DNA of 64,000 bases from Nothopassalora personata (Eukaryota; Ascomycota; Dothideomycetes; Mycosphaerellales; Mycosphaerellaceae). Position numbers and translations under genes: made by a program. Shown in pieces: positions 40,870 through 52,647 of this stretch. Position 1 is the stretch's first letter, and every line of letters starts with the position of its first letter. Location: the NCBI GenBank assembly GCA_033816765.1, contig CM066293.1:1116001-1180000 (forward strand), written 5' to 3'. The notes under the pieces are model-generated. The model had not been told where the DNA came from. It searched no databases and worked only from the letters and a program-made list of their open reading frames with translations.

Positions 40870-41924
40870 ATGAACAAGCTGACAGAATTCCTTCACAGTG
40901 TCCGTGAAGCCCATGTCGAAATCTGGGATGAGGCACGGAGTGGTGCTGCTGCAGGTGACTGTATGATGTATCTCAGGCGCACGTGCCCTATGGCTGAAAT
41001 GAGTGTATTCACTGGAGGGGGAACACAACATCGACGCCTGATTGTGACGGCTCTCGATACTGTTCCAGTACCCGCGTGATCAGCAAATTCCGCACATTGT
41101 TGCCTTTCTACGTCTGCTTCGCCTTCTGCTTCGCCTTCTCACCAACGACGTCACCGGAAGTCTCGATGTCGCCATTAATAACTTCCACCAACGCCTAGAC
41201 AGAAGAATACCACATCACCTTACCCAGCGTGCGCTGATCCGTGCAGTGCCTCGATATGGTTTCCTTAGCCAGTCGCAGTGCCTGACAAGCTGCGACAAGC
41301 TCTGCGAGGATTGGAGACGAGACACGATGCTGAATCATGTTTTCTTTGCCGTAGATGCCTTTCCTGTACTTCGCGATCAGAGAACGGCAAGACTTGACTC
41401 CCCGGTCGCAGCGCACACGGCTCCTTGGAGGACACCGACGCCAAATCCGTCGGGACGACAGTTGACAGCTATTTCAAGGGGCGGTGCGATGGCGTGGTTC
41501 TTCAAATGTCTTTTGTTGATCATGTTTGCGAGATGCTTCGGAGGTGGTATGGGGCAAGATGATGTAACGCAGTCAATAGTTGAGGGGTCATTGTCGCTTC
41601 ATGTCTGTTGGAAAATCCGCTCCGGGGATGGAAATGTCCTCGAGGAGGTGGAGAACTGATTCGGAAGACGTAGTCATCCTCAAACTTCAGTGACAGGGCC
41701 TATCGCCCCGAATTACGACGCTCGGAAGTGCTGAGTTTCTGTACTGCTTTGTACAGGTAATCACGATAAGGCTCAATGTAGGTGTGCCGGCGTAGAATTG
41801 AAAAGACGTTCTGTCGGGGAGTACATGCGGGTAACGTCAGCACGTGCTCTGGCGGAGCGTGAGCACTATTGGATTGTCTCACCTGTCTCGTACATCTGTC
41901 CCCTAGCCGCTCTTCGTCTCCTCG
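40870..41924. other. Intergenic region
   Basis: Short ORFs only (for example 40870-41079, plus strand, 69 residues, no domain). Nothing else recognised. Confidence 0.35.
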
Positions 41925-42797
41925 CTATTCCGCTCCCCCCTCCCCCTCTAGTTTCCCCAGTCTCGTCTCCGCCCTCTTCTGCCTCACCTGCACCAGATCC
42001 ACCGCATGCGCCAGCATTGTATCATTCCCCTCCTTTAACACAGCCCCCTTCCAACCAACCATAAGATCCACACTTGCAACACCGTACTTCGCCTTCCACG
42101 CTGTATCCCCACTCGCCACCAACTCTCCCCTCAACCTCCACCAATCTCCCACAGTATCCCGTCTCGCAACATCGTCAGCAGCGCGGATGTCTAGGACATA
42201 ATCTCTGATATCGTCGTCCAGCCCGCGCAGCGATAGATCCATGGGTCCGGGAATTTTCGCAGGCGGGTACAGAATCTCGACCCAGACGGGATCACTCGCG
42301 TCCATGCCGCGGAAGAAGAAGTGCACCCTTGCCGTCTGAGTCGAGTGCCGTTCGCCACGGGGGAGAAAGGTCGCGAAGCTGGTGAGGAAATGGTTGATTT
42401 TGTTAAACTCCAACTCCGTATGTCCGAAATGCATCGCGTTATCCACGTAGACATTGAGGACCAGGTTCCCGACCTCTAGCAAGCATTTTGGGAAGACTTC
42501 GAGGTAAGACGAGAGAGTTGAGAGGCCGGTGTGGAGGTAGGAGATGTCGCCGGTTAGGGTGAGGTGGTTTATTGGGTTTGAGAAGCTGTCGTCGAAGAGG
42601 TGGAATGCAGCGGTGAGGGTTATGGTTGAGGCGTTGTAGAGGATGTCGATTGCTTCGGAGTGGATTTGCTTGTTGACTAGGAGGAGGGAGAGGTTGGCGG
42701 CGAGGTCGGCGCTGTGGTTGTGGGTAAGGGCGTGGTTGTAGATGCGTTCGCGGAGCTCTGCTGGGAGCGAGAGGAAGAGGAAGATGTGGCGAGACAT
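41925..42797 (-). CDS. F-box-like (LPAEL motif) domain protein
   Basis: A 290-residue single-exon protein, starting at the ATG at 42797; the frame is open further upstream, but that part is not domain-like. The N-terminus reads FLSLPAELRERIYNHAL, the short helical motif shared by large families of fungal F-box-like/2EXR proteins. It is followed by LLLVNKQIHSEAIDILY, the usual second helix of these families. The remainder (VFPKCLLEVGNLVLNVYV, DWWRLRGEL) is the typical variable region. No membrane segment. The role is unknown; the family is often expanded in plant-associated ascomycetes. Confidence 0.75.
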   Translation of the reverse strand: MSRHIFLFLSLPAELRERIYNHALTHNHSADLAANLSLLLVNKQIHSEAIDILYNASTITLTAAFHLFDDSFSNPINHLTLTGDISYLHTGLSTLSSYLEVFPKCLLEVGNLVLNVYVDNAMHFGHTELEFNKINHFLTSFATFLPRGERHSTQTARVHFFFRGMDASDPVWVEILYPPAKIPGPMDLSLRGLDDDIRDYVLDIRAADDVARRDTVGDWWRLRGELVASGDTAWKAKYGVASVDLMVGWKGAVLKEGNDTMLAHAVDLVQVRQKRAETRLGKLEGEGGAE

Positions 42798-43141
42798 GGT
42801 GTCTCTAGGTGTGGCGGTGTGTTGTGAGGAGGCGAAGCTGGTGGAGGCGATGGAGATTGTGTGGAAGAAGATGGAAGATCTCAAGTTGAGATGTCTGATG
42901 ACCCTTGACGAGGACGCTAACCGCGTCGGCCGCTCGTGCGTGTATTCACCCACATGGAACTCGAAAGCACGTGCCGGCGCAGCCAGTCTTCTTTGGCGTC
43001 GTGCATCCACTGCCCGTTGGACCCGTCAAGCCACACACACAGTCTAAAGTCCCCTTCAGCCTCGCAGCTGCTCTTGCTCAATCGGATTGCTGTCACACAT
43101 CAGCATTCCTCATCAAAGGTCGTCCCCAACTTCCACATACT

Positions 43142-43516
43142 TTACTTCTCCTCCTTCTCCACAGCAAAATCTCTCACAGCGATCCCATGCTCCTTCCCTC
43201 CCTGCGTGACCCCCAGCAGCGCCTTCTTCCTCTCTTCCTTCTCCTTCTCCTCACGATTCCGTCTGTCGAGGGTCATGGATAATGGATTTGACGCGTGCGC
43301 TGATGTATGCTTGCGGGTCTTTCCAGAATTCGTGTGTATCGACATTCCAGGATTCGTCTGCGCTGCTTCGGGGTTTCGACATTGCCTTTGACGGAAAAAA
43401 GTATGAATTAGTGGCGTGATCCTGTTCTGTATGCTGGCGTAAGATCTCACGAGGCGTGTTCCGGAGGAAGAAATGCTTGTCTTGTGGCGAGAGCGAGGTA
43501 TTTCACATGCTCTCAT
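43142..43516 (-). CDS. Possible small hypothetical protein, charged C-terminus
   Basis: A 124-residue ORF. The last 55 residues are highly charged and probably helical (RRNREEKEKEERKKALLG), following a Ser/His/Lys stretch. The first part is poor in features and may be leader or intron. No family recognised. Confidence 0.35.
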   Translation of the reverse strand: MRACEIPRSRHKTSISSSGTRLVRSYASIQNRITPLIHTFFRQRQCRNPEAAQTNPGMSIHTNSGKTRKHTSAHASNPLSMTLDRRNREEKEKEERKKALLGVTQGGKEHGIAVRDFAVEKEEK

Positions 43517-43623
43517 TCACTCAGGCTGGAGTCGGCTTCGGCTTGACCAGGGTATAGTCTTGGTATCTCAGATCTCTACTTCAGGTCTCCCATCCCAGTC
43601 CTCTCATCACCAATCTCGCGCCC

Positions 43624-43806
43624 TCAAGGTCTACTATCCACCCTCGCCCGAATCCTCTGCAAATGCGCGTAAGCCCTAATCGGGATTTTCGTCGGATCCG
43701 CTCCATTTTCTCGCCACTTATTCAGCTTCCTCACATCTCGATAGACCAGGTTTACATAGAGCCAAACCGCCGGGTTCAGCCAGACTCGTCTGCACGCCGA
43801 GTGCAT
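43624..43806 (-). CDS. Possible small protein or exon
   Basis: A 60-residue ORF with a coherent amphipathic sequence (WLNPAVWLYVNLVYRDVRKL then PIRAYAHLQRI). It could be one exon of a gene with the ORF at 43142-43516, but no good splice join was found. Confidence 0.3.
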   Translation of the reverse strand: MHSACRRVWLNPAVWLYVNLVYRDVRKLNKWRENGADPTKIPIRAYAHLQRIRARVDSRP

Positions 43807-44064
43807 ATACTGTCCGACTGCGATCGCCTCCTCAATTGTAGGACCTCGATCCGGGTCACGCAGTTTCTAGCTTTCTAGCTTGGGTCTCCAGGTCTTCCAG
43901 ACTTGATCAGTGCACTGTATCCAAGAAGATGAGGCCGGTGAGGGCTTAGCGAGAGTAGCGAGGGTAGCGAGCAAGACGAGATCTGGCCCTTTCCGGGCGC
44001 GGCCGCACAGCGGCTGTCTGTTCTTGTCAGCTCCTCGTCCGCTCAGGATTCGATACGGATTGGC

Positions 44065-44493
44065 TCACTGTTTCTCGATGATAATATCCTCGACGGGCAC
44101 ATCTCGCACCCCTAATCGTTTCAGCAGTGCCATGGCGTTCGTGGCTCCTGCATCCAACAGCTTCGGAATGCGCGCGTGTTCGGTCTCTCGAAGTACCAGT
44201 GTGAAGGCGTTGCAAGTGAAGAAGATACCCGGAGTCTCGAAGAGCGTTTGTCGACAAGTGAAGAACAAGGGAGGCAGACGCAGCTCGTGTAGTCCAAGTC
44301 GTTCGTCGGGGCCAATTGTGTCGCTAAGTGCATATTCGTACAGCAGATTTCTGAGCTCTGCTGGTAGTTGTAGGAGGCGGGAGTTCAGCTGGGGCTCGAT
44401 AGATGTAGTAGGCATGATATTTTGCTTGATGCTTCGCAGGGATCCCGTTCGTCGAAGCTTCTTCGATTTCGCTGATCTTGAGTCTTGGGGCAT
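44065..44493 (-). CDS. Small F-box-like (LPAEL motif) domain protein
   Basis: A 142-residue ORF. A basic N-terminus is followed by SRLLQLPAELRNLLYEYAL near residues 37-55, the same family signature as the gene at 41925-42797, then PPLFFTCRQTLFETPGIFF, the second conserved helix (LLLTCRQIxxE). The rest is short, so this is a compact or truncated member. The two genes lie on the same strand about 1.3 kb apart and may be distant relatives. Confidence 0.7.
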   Translation of the reverse strand: MPQDSRSAKSKKLRRTGSLRSIKQNIMPTTSIEPQLNSRLLQLPAELRNLLYEYALSDTIGPDERLGLHELRLPPLFFTCRQTLFETPGIFFTCNAFTLVLRETEHARIPKLLDAGATNAMALLKRLGVRDVPVEDIIIEKQ

Positions 44494-45221
44494 AATGTTG
44501 AGCTGTTCGTCAAGGACGTGAAGATCCTCCCAAATGAGCTGGCTGCTTAGAGGGGGAAAAGATATTGGTTGTAGCTCGAAACATGGGTAGGGCGTTTGTA
44601 GGGTGACTTTGCGACATGTACCGTGGTAAGGGGCTCTGCAGACTTGCCCATGCGTCGAATGTCATTGCCATCGGCCACAGCGAAAGCGCAGCGTCAAGAG
44701 CGGGAACGACGACGAACCGTGTGCCTGTCGTTCTTGCAGCACCACGGCTCACTTGGATGAGGGAAAGGCACACAGGCTACCGTTCTGCAGCCGCAAGCAG
44801 ATAGCAGGAGCGCGACCTATGGAGAGCTATCGCCGCTTTATTATTGACGACAGGTAAGGCCAATACGACTGGGCCACGTTGTGAGTCGCGTTGCCGATGG
44901 TATGTACAAGGTCGACTGTTCTTCTATAGGATTATCGATACCTGCGCACTGTACAAGTTTTCGTCAATTCAACATACTGTAATGTGAAGCTCCTGTTGTC
45001 ATCGCATACTGTGTCACCCAAACAAACTCCGTCCCGTCTATTACCTTCTGCGCACTTCGATTCTGTCGTTCTGTGGGGTTGCGGTCTATCGTGTATCCAA
45101 TCCGCCTCAAAACGCCCTGCCTCGCAAGGCACAAGTCCACTCTCATCCTTCGTAGCCTCAGCCTCGTCTTAGTCCATGTACAGCTCATTCTCTTACTCGT
45201 CTCACCACGTCGAAGGCGCAC
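44494..45221. other. Intergenic region
   Basis: No gene seen. It lies between the 5' end of the small F-box-like gene and the 3' end of the Mg2+ transporter gene. Confidence 0.4.
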
Positions 45222-47976
45222 TCACACTATGCCATACACTCTCTTCGCAATGAAATAGCAAGTCACACCAAAAGCCAGAAGACCAGCCGTGATGCACCAG
45301 AACCAGGTCAGATCTCCCTCGTACTCCTGCCCAGGGACCCATACGTTCATTCCCCACATACCCGTGATAATATTCATAGGCAGCACAATCGTTCCCAGAA
45401 CCGTCAACTTCCCCAGCACATCAGCATTCTGCTCCGCGCGTTCGTTCATCCGGATATTGATTTGTGCGACATAATTGCCATGGGCTCTGGACAGGAGACT
45501 GTATTAACGCACGACAATTAGCCAATGATCGGACGGACGGGACTTACTCATTTACTGACCTCTCGAAGTGGGCAAGGTTTCCAGTCATGGTGACGATGTG
45601 GTCTTGAATATCGCCTAGGTAAAGACCAATTTCAGACCTTGGTGCGACATCCCATTGTTCGTTGCAGCGTTTGGCAAAACCTTTGATGACATCGGCTTTG
45701 TTGCCTAGCAAGCGGTAGAGACCCATGACTTTCTTGCGGCATTCACCGACGCGGCGGAGCAAGTCGCCACCGCTGGAACCTGTGGTCTTCTCGCCTTCGG
45801 ACTTCGCGGCGCCTGCATCTGCTTGGGTGTTGCCTTTACCTTGGCTCTTTGGCCGTTGGGCAGGTTTCTTTTGAGATGGGCTAAGTTTCCCTTCCGCTTG
45901 ATCGGCGGCTGTTGTGTGCATGTAGAGGATGTCTTCATCAATTTCGTCGACTTCTTTCTCGATTTCGGAGACAAGGGGGGCGTAGACATCGGTCACATCG
46001 TCGATGATGGCGTAGCTGATCCAGTCGGCGGTCGGGCTCATGTAGTCGTTCAGCTGGCGGACACGTCGTCGAACGTTGGCTGGATGTGGACTCTCCGAGT
46101 GGTGGAAACTGATGACTCCGTCTCGGAACACGAGGACGAACATATTAATAGGCTCCATGTACTCCTCGTCGTCCTTGTCTTGCTCGAATGTCCGGTAGTT
46201 GACGAAATAGTAATGCGGGAACAGCTCAACCTTCTCACGAGGCTCATCCATCAGGATGTCTTCCGAGGTCAGCTGGTGGATGCCAAAGGCTTTGGAAATC
46301 ACTTTCATCTCTGTCTCGGTAGGCTTCAGGACGTCGAGCCAGAATGTTGGGCGGTTGCCGTAGCGCTTCTGCTTCGGCTTGGGGGTAGCCAGGCCAGATG
46401 CAGGAGCCGAATCAGCGACCGACTTATGGCTGCTCATCACCGAGTTGGGTCTGTCGACATGGAGGTCAGGGATTATGGTACTGGGCTTCTTAGCGGTGCT
46501 GTCACTGTTGGAACGATGCTGGGGCATTGGTGGTCGTTCTACCCTTTCCTCTACCCGCCCCTCCTCATCGGAATCATCGTCATCATCGCTGCTGTCGTCG
46601 AGCACAGGAGGGTCTGGTCGGAACAGATCCTTGAACGTGCAACCATCCTGTAAATCGCTGATCGTCCGGGCGTGGATGGTGGAATCGAGAGTCTCGTTGA
46701 AGTAAGTAAACCTGAAAGGCGACCCATCCTCGCGATCGCGATGCCAGTTCATCTTGACCGGACGTAAACGCCCACCAACCATGACCGGCTCGGAGATTTT
46801 CTTTGCGCGAAGCAGGTCCTGATGGGTACGCTCCTCCTTCTCCTCTCGGCTCCACTCCTCAAGCACATCAAGATCAGGCCAGACTTTACCGCGCTTCCTC
46901 CTTCGGCGGTTGGAGGAGTCCCTATCGGCATGCAAAGTCTCTTCTCCATCGACAATGTCAATGGCATCGTCTTCGCCGGGAAAGCAGACATCCTTAGACG
47001 CCAGTTCAGCCACAGTGGCTCTTCTGCGATCCTCGGGCGAGCCACTGTAGCGCCGATCGTCATCGTGCTCATCGATACAGATGATTGCATCCCGGTCACG
47101 GTCACGATCGGAGCTTGCACTGGCAATAAACAGGTCATCCATCGAGCCAATGGCGGGCGAGCCAGGCACAGACGGCGGGTTGTTCACATCATACGGCTCG
47201 TCTGGCAGATTGTTGTTGTGAGAAATCATTCCGAGCGGCTCCATTCTTCGACGGGAAGAGGCCTTGGAGGTATTCGAGGTCCGGCGAGCCCTGGGCCTTT
47301 CCAGACCAGTGTTGTAGCCATGATTGAAGCCACTGTTGTTGCGCGAGATCTCCGGCTTACGGCTGCTCCTCGACAGCAGAGGCGTCCTCTCCTGCGCATT
47401 TCCCTGCTCGTCGTCGTCCTCGCCTCCACTGATAACAGCAGGTCCCTGCGAGAGCTTCGACCGAGACATTGCTGATCGCTGGTGGCTCATCGAAGCCTCG
47501 GACGAGCGATGCTGATGTCTGGCGAACTGATTGCCGACTCTAGCGAAGCTCTGCTTGATCGTGTCCCTACGCGACCTCGAGGAGAAAGGAGCATGTTCCC
47601 GATGGTCCAGCAACGCCTCACTCTCTAGACTGGTGTTGCTATGGTTGCGCGCGCCTTGCAGACGATAGAAGCTGTCCTGCTGCGACGCATTGGCTCGTGA
47701 TGCATCGAGTAGACTTGGCCGCTGTTCATCGCCATCCACTCCGCTCTCCGTGGCCTCCGATGGGGCAGCAAAGCTCTGTCGCCGGTTCTTCCTCTTGTGA
47801 TTCCTTCCACCTCGATGTCGCTTCTTCTTAGGGTTCGGCGTTTCTCCTGCCCGGGAAGCCACCACGTGTGAGGCATTTTGCGCGCTGCCTTCGCCGGCGG
47901 CTGTCGATCCCTGAGGAGCAGCCATCGAGTCCGGGCCAGCGACTCGGGCAATGCTGTCACGCGATGCGTTGGCCAT
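45222..47976 (-). CDS. CorA-like Mg2+ transporter (Alr1/Mnr2 family)
   Basis: It moves Mg2+ across the plasma or vacuolar membrane. Two exons, 45548-47976 and 45222-45498, with a 49-bp intron at 45499-45547 (GTAAGT..CAG); 901 residues. Residues 1-400 are a disordered Arg/Ser/Asp-rich cytosolic region. The CorA domain runs from about 540 (FWLDVLKPTETEMKV) through LTSEDIL and long helices (SEIEKEVDEIDEDIL). The second exon holds MNERAEQNADVLGKLTVL, the first membrane helix, the family signature GMN (about 858, in TGMWGMNVWVPG) and the second helix (ITAGLLAFGVTCYFIA). The large N-terminal extension fits Alr/Mnr2 rather than mitochondrial Mrs2. An alternative donor a few bases upstream gives a slightly shorter join. 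Confidence 0.92.
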
Positions 47977-48968
47977 TGTGTCCCGTCGGTGCGCGACACG
48001 ACTGCGGAGATGATTTGCGCTAGGATGCAGACATGTGCGGACGTCGGATCGATGGCAGAGGCGTGGGGGGGGGGGGGGGGGGGCTTAGTGTTGCAGAGCG
48101 GCTCTCGACCTGAATGAACTTTCGCGGCAGAGCACCACGCGACCCGGAAGGGACTCTCCTCAGAAATGAGTTGACAGCTCTACCAATCCCTCGATATACG
48201 ATATCGTAGGACGATATCGTAGGATCCGAGGCATCGGGTGTTCAGTGAGGGAGAGGATGGTAGACGACAATACACGATGAAGAAAGGTCCCAACAGTGCC
48301 TTGATCCTGGCCCCACAATGTGCTCATCCCGTCCCGACGACTTGGGACCGTGCCAGCGGATAGACTACAGTAGTCACTGATGCGCTAACGCGGCCGACCG
48401 CTTGATATGGCAAGTGAGCACACGACCTTCACCATCACGCTTTCTGTGGGTCGGACATCACTGGGAAGTCCTGGACAAGGGCATTGATATGCTGCGCTGC
48501 GACGGGAATACACGGAGACTTGTGAGAAGTGCCGTTGTGCTGCTGAGAAGCGGTAATGGGAACGCCAAGACGAATCGGGACACCCGCCTCGTGCTGCCTC
48601 GGTATGCATTCAGTCACAAGAGAATTGGTCCGCTGCGCATTCATCACTAGGATTCACGTTGCTTCACAGCTAGCTATACGCTGGGCCACCGCGAGCAAAT
48701 GCCAGTGCTATAGCTGCTCTCTCGGCTTCATCAACAAGCCATCTCCTCGCCAATCTGTCGAAATGTATCCGTTGACCAGCATGTCGATGTTGCTAATCCA
48801 TTCGATCGCCCTCATCCTCAAATCCCTCAAAATTCCCACCTGCGCCTTCGCTAGTACGACTGATCGATCAAGTATATTTTGTGTACCCATATGTCGTTTT
48901 CATCATCAACTCGTGATGGCTATGCCGTAAATCCAGAATGTTCCTCTCCATAACCTACCGTCGAAGGG
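47977..48968. other. Intergenic region with G19 run and small tandem repeat
   Basis: A homopolymer of 19 G lies at 48065-48083, and a 13-bp unit (ACGATATCGTAGG) is repeated twice at 48198-48223. No gene seen. It contains the Mg2+ transporter promoter. Confidence 0.5.
48065..48083. repeat. Poly(G) run, 19 bases
   Basis: Uninterrupted G19 on the plus strand about 90 bp upstream of the Mg2+ transporter start codon. Its length may be uncertain from sequencing. Confidence 0.9.
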
Positions 48969-50747
48969 CTACTTAGTCGCCCTTCCACCCCCAATAGCGC
49001 CAAAGTTGATGTCGTTTTTCTTTGGCGTGCTGTCGAAGTCCATGCTGAACAGTTCCTGCTCTTCTTCGATCCGTTGACTCACACTGTTGCTGCTGAGAGC
49101 CCGGTCCATGCTAGTCCTACTGGCAGATCCGTTCGACAGCGTTCGTGTTGGTATTGACGGTCCTTTCCCACGCGCTGCATCCAGTTTCGTGCGTTGCAGC
49201 TCTTGTGTAAGCATGCTCATGCTGGCCTGTCGCGGGGGACTGCTGAGGCCTGGGCTCAGTTCACCGTTTGATGAGAAGCCAGTAGGATGCGAGGAAGGGA
49301 ACGAAGAATCGCGAAGGGGTGAGCCGATATGACCTAGGCCATCGCGTGTCGTGTTTTGCGCAAACATCCCAGAGAAGCGCGAGCCAGGGCTTCCCGACAA
49401 GTGCGGTGAGGCATGAACTGATATCGAACGTCGTGATGCGGCCAAGAATGAGGCTGGACTGCCATCCTCGTGGTTGCGCGACCGCGATTCCTTCCGGGCC
49501 TTGATATCGGGGATCAGGTCGTGCAAGCTCGACGGTAGCAGATCTTCCTCCCTCTCCGAGTCGCCTCCATCGTCATCATCTGATGACTCTGGGAAGTTGC
49601 TGATCATGGGCGGTCGTGTACCCAAGCTAGCTGACATGAAATTACGCGATGCGCGCAGCCGGTCGGAATGTAGTGGCCGCTTTTCGAAGGATATAGGCTC
49701 GTCCGTGCCACTTGGCGGAGACGATCCCATGCTCGCGATCAAGTTGTCCATACCCCGATCGCCGAAAGCGGAAGTGCGCAAATCTCGAAGAGCTGTGCTG
49801 CCAAGCTGCGACTTCCGTGGAAGAGAAGACGGTGGCGAGTCCAAGTCCCACTTCGAGGGTACCGATGCCGCGAAAGGTCCATTCCGTGCTGCGAAGGAGA
49901 TACCATTGCTGTCGAAGGAGTTTGGCAGAGGTGCATCCAGCACTGACAGCCCCTTTTGTAGTGGTGAAGAAGCAATGCGATCATGCTGAGGCGGCGATCC
50001 ATACTTTGGTGATGCCGATGTGTAAGTCATGTCGATCTGTGGAGTGTCGTGGCCGGTCCGTGGTGCATATTGATAATGCTCGAGGTCTCGTGGTGTCATG
50101 TCGCCATTCGGCCTTTGTTCGAGATTTTGCGCCTGCATCGACAGAAGTCCTGGTGGTGCTTGACCATACGCTGAAGGCGGCGGAGGTTGAGGTGGCCCCT
50201 GCAAGTAATGCTGCGGCGGATATGGCATTCGTGGGTTGACCACATGCCCATCTTGTGTAATGTGTAGCAAAGCGCATTTTCTGCCAAATTTGCAGCTTCC
50301 TTTCGCAAAATACTTGCAGGGTGCTGGACGGGTGGTAGACTCGATATCGTGGGAGAATGGGCACATTGCACCAGCTTGGCATTGCCCTTGGAGGAAGAAC
50401 TTGCAAGGAACATGTTGAGTGTCTGCAGAGCCACTTTTAGGTGCCGCCTTTCGCATATTCCTGCGGCCCGGATACATACTCTTGTTCTTGGGCGGACTAA
50501 CAGCCATGCGCTGTGGCAGCCCATTCCCGTTGCCCTCCATCATCAGAAAGCGCTGGTTGTTGCCCACCGGCATAGGCATTGCGCCATTTTGCCGCTCATT
50601 CTGCATTCTCGCACCCTGTGCTGTGTTCGCGACCTGGTCGATGGAGGCGGATGGCCGGAACTGCGGTGGCGGTGGTGGAGGGTGTGCGCCGTTGACAGGC
50701 GAGTAGGGCGGATGAGGACTGTTGTTGGGGTGCGGTTGCTGGTCCAT
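48969..50747 (-). CDS. CCCH zinc-finger protein with two fingers
   Basis: A single-exon 592-residue protein, probably RNA-binding. The N-terminus is Pro-rich. Two adjacent CX7CX5CX3H fingers lie near residues 114-162 (CKFFLQGQCQAGAMCPFSH and CKYFAKGSCKFGRKCALLH). The long remainder is Ser/Pro-rich and disordered, with many SP sites and short conserved-looking blocks such as ISFEKRPLHSDRLRASRNF and MLTQELQRTKLDAARGKG, ending in FSMDFDSTPKKNDINFGAIG. Two tandem fingers plus a disordered tail fit the fungal Cps3/Lee1-type group, but orthology is not proven here. Confidence 0.88.
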   Translation of the reverse strand: MDQQPHPNNSPHPPYSPVNGAHPPPPPPQFRPSASIDQVANTAQGARMQNERQNGAMPMPVGNNQRFLMMEGNGNGLPQRMAVSPPKNKSMYPGRRNMRKAAPKSGSADTQHVPCKFFLQGQCQAGAMCPFSHDIESTTRPAPCKYFAKGSCKFGRKCALLHITQDGHVVNPRMPYPPQHYLQGPPQPPPPSAYGQAPPGLLSMQAQNLEQRPNGDMTPRDLEHYQYAPRTGHDTPQIDMTYTSASPKYGSPPQHDRIASSPLQKGLSVLDAPLPNSFDSNGISFAARNGPFAASVPSKWDLDSPPSSLPRKSQLGSTALRDLRTSAFGDRGMDNLIASMGSSPPSGTDEPISFEKRPLHSDRLRASRNFMSASLGTRPPMISNFPESSDDDDGGDSEREEDLLPSSLHDLIPDIKARKESRSRNHEDGSPASFLAASRRSISVHASPHLSGSPGSRFSGMFAQNTTRDGLGHIGSPLRDSSFPSSHPTGFSSNGELSPGLSSPPRQASMSMLTQELQRTKLDAARGKGPSIPTRTLSNGSASRTSMDRALSSNSVSQRIEEEQELFSMDFDSTPKKNDINFGAIGGGRATK

Positions 50748-52374
50748 CTTGAAATTCGTGCTCGCGTGGGCTTATCACATGCGCGGCCTGCACTGAGCAT
50801 TTCCCCACGCGGCAAGAAGGCGGGGCCCTGGTCGATCGAGGCGTCTGTGCGTCTGCAGACCCGCGTCGCCCTCGCAAGGTTTTGGCGTCGTCGAGGTAGA
50901 GTGGTGAGGTAACTTTAAGACTGCAATATCTGCAGAAGATCGTGTCAAGAAGACGAGAAGACGATGTGTGGTTTCGTTCAAGGGTTTCTGCTGGACTCGA
51001 GTTCGTGGGCCCACCCGGAGATTATGCCGGTACAGCCAAAACCTCCGCAAGTCTCCAGCCGCACTTCATGTATCGACAGCCGAAGTTGACGCTGGAAAAT
51101 GGCGACGAGGTGGTGATAGATAAGCATTTGCAGAAGAGGCAGATCGCGTTCACGGCGGTGAGCCGCACAGCTGTCATCGCCACATGACTCCAAGCTCAGC
51201 GACCGAAGTGTCTCGGGAACCTGCTCGCCCGGTCCTGCCCGCAGGAGGCCACACGTGGGATATCGTGAATATGAACGCCGAGAGATGGGGAGAATGGAGC
51301 ACGAGAGCATGTGATGTTAGAGACAGATGATGAGCACGGATAGGTGCATGACTGGGGCTGGCTGTTAGTGATGCACGTGGAGGGAGTGCTCGTGCTGCTG
51401 AGTGAAGATTTGGCCGAGCCTGTCACACGGGAACAGCTGGACGCACGAAACGATATTTCGACGACGGCGATGCTCTGTCAATGGGACGACAGTACGACCT
51501 CGTACGAGCCCCTGAGGGTGTGTATTACCACCTTTCAATCTGTATCACTGCAGCGGGCCGCATCTTCGTGGTTGCACTGCACGACTTGCCAACGATGGCT
51601 AAACTCACGAGCATGGCGGCTTGGTCAATACGCTTGTACCTGGACAAACAAGCATGTATGGCGAGGCCGAGATGATGTGCTCCTCCTCTGTGGCCCATGA
51701 CTGTTCATGATTTGTGCATGTGCTGGTGAGTGGCGGAGGTTGCAAGCGAGAACCAGGGCATCGGATCCAGCGTTTGAGACGTTCGAAACGTATGCGATGG
51801 CGGCGTGCCGATGGCTGCAATATTGGTGGGAGATTGCAGGCCTGTATTATTGCCCTGATGTCGCATTTGTGATGGAGTCCACTCAGATGCGGGCAACTGG
51901 CTTCGCAGGACAACATGCGGTACTTCACGTGCCGGTCACGATGGTGCCCAGGAACCGACCTGTTCCAGGTGAGTATGGGGAGTATAGGGCCCATCGTCTC
52001 CTTCCTCCCGGGTGGGCGCTGCGCCGACAAGCCATCACGATGATATACGGGATACAGGCAGAAGCAGCAAACTGGATCTGAAACGCGGCAGTCGTTCCTG
52101 CCTCCTCTGGCCGTGTGTACAGTATCGTGGCTGCAGCGTGCGGAAACTGCCACTAGCCGTCTAGCGTGCTTTCCAGCATTCGACATCACTCACTTCACTC
52201 GAATTTGTCACCTTCAGATGACACCCTCTTCCTCTCCTTCTTCTTTCACGCTTTTTACGCTGGTGCCCCAACCAGCGACCACACTCGTTACCTCCTTTCA
52301 GCTGCACGTTCTCACCTTCATTCACTCTTTTCAAGCACCTCACCGTCACTCGCTACTCCCACGCGGCCTTCACG
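50748..52374. other. Intergenic region
   Basis: Several ORFs of 80-125 codons on the plus strand (for example 51707-52081, MICACAGEWRR...) lack domains and good starts. I cannot support a gene. The last 200 bases are pyrimidine-rich and look like a promoter/leader for the signal-peptide exon at 52375. Confidence 0.35.
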
Positions 52375-52647
52375 ATGAAGTTGAAGGCACTCGCCGCTAT
52401 CGCGGCCATGACCGCTGCTGTCGATGCCAGCTACTGGAATGGAACAGTCATCGGGTAAGTGCATCCCTTCCATTCATCTCATCGCATCTGGAGCGGACTC
52501 TTCGCGTCATGTGCTTCGAGGCAACAACAACATACCACAGCACCAGTCAGCACACGCAGCACTTTTGAGAGCATATCAGAATGGAAGAAGGACCGAAGCA
52601 CGCAATGCGACCTCGACTTGGTGAACGCCATGGCAGCGGACTCATAA
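52375..52647 (+). CDS. Possible short secreted peptide gene, or orphan signal-peptide exon
   Basis: Exon 52375-52454 encodes a textbook signal peptide (MKLKALAAIAAMTAAVDA, then SYWNGTVIG) and ends at a consensus donor GTAAGT. Joining to 52560-52647 gives a 55-residue peptide. Joining instead to 52580 enters the frame of the neighbouring mucin-like protein. The exon may be the remains of a longer gene, because SYWNGTV after the signal peptide is common in fungal surface proteins. The splice choice is not decidable here. Confidence 0.4.
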
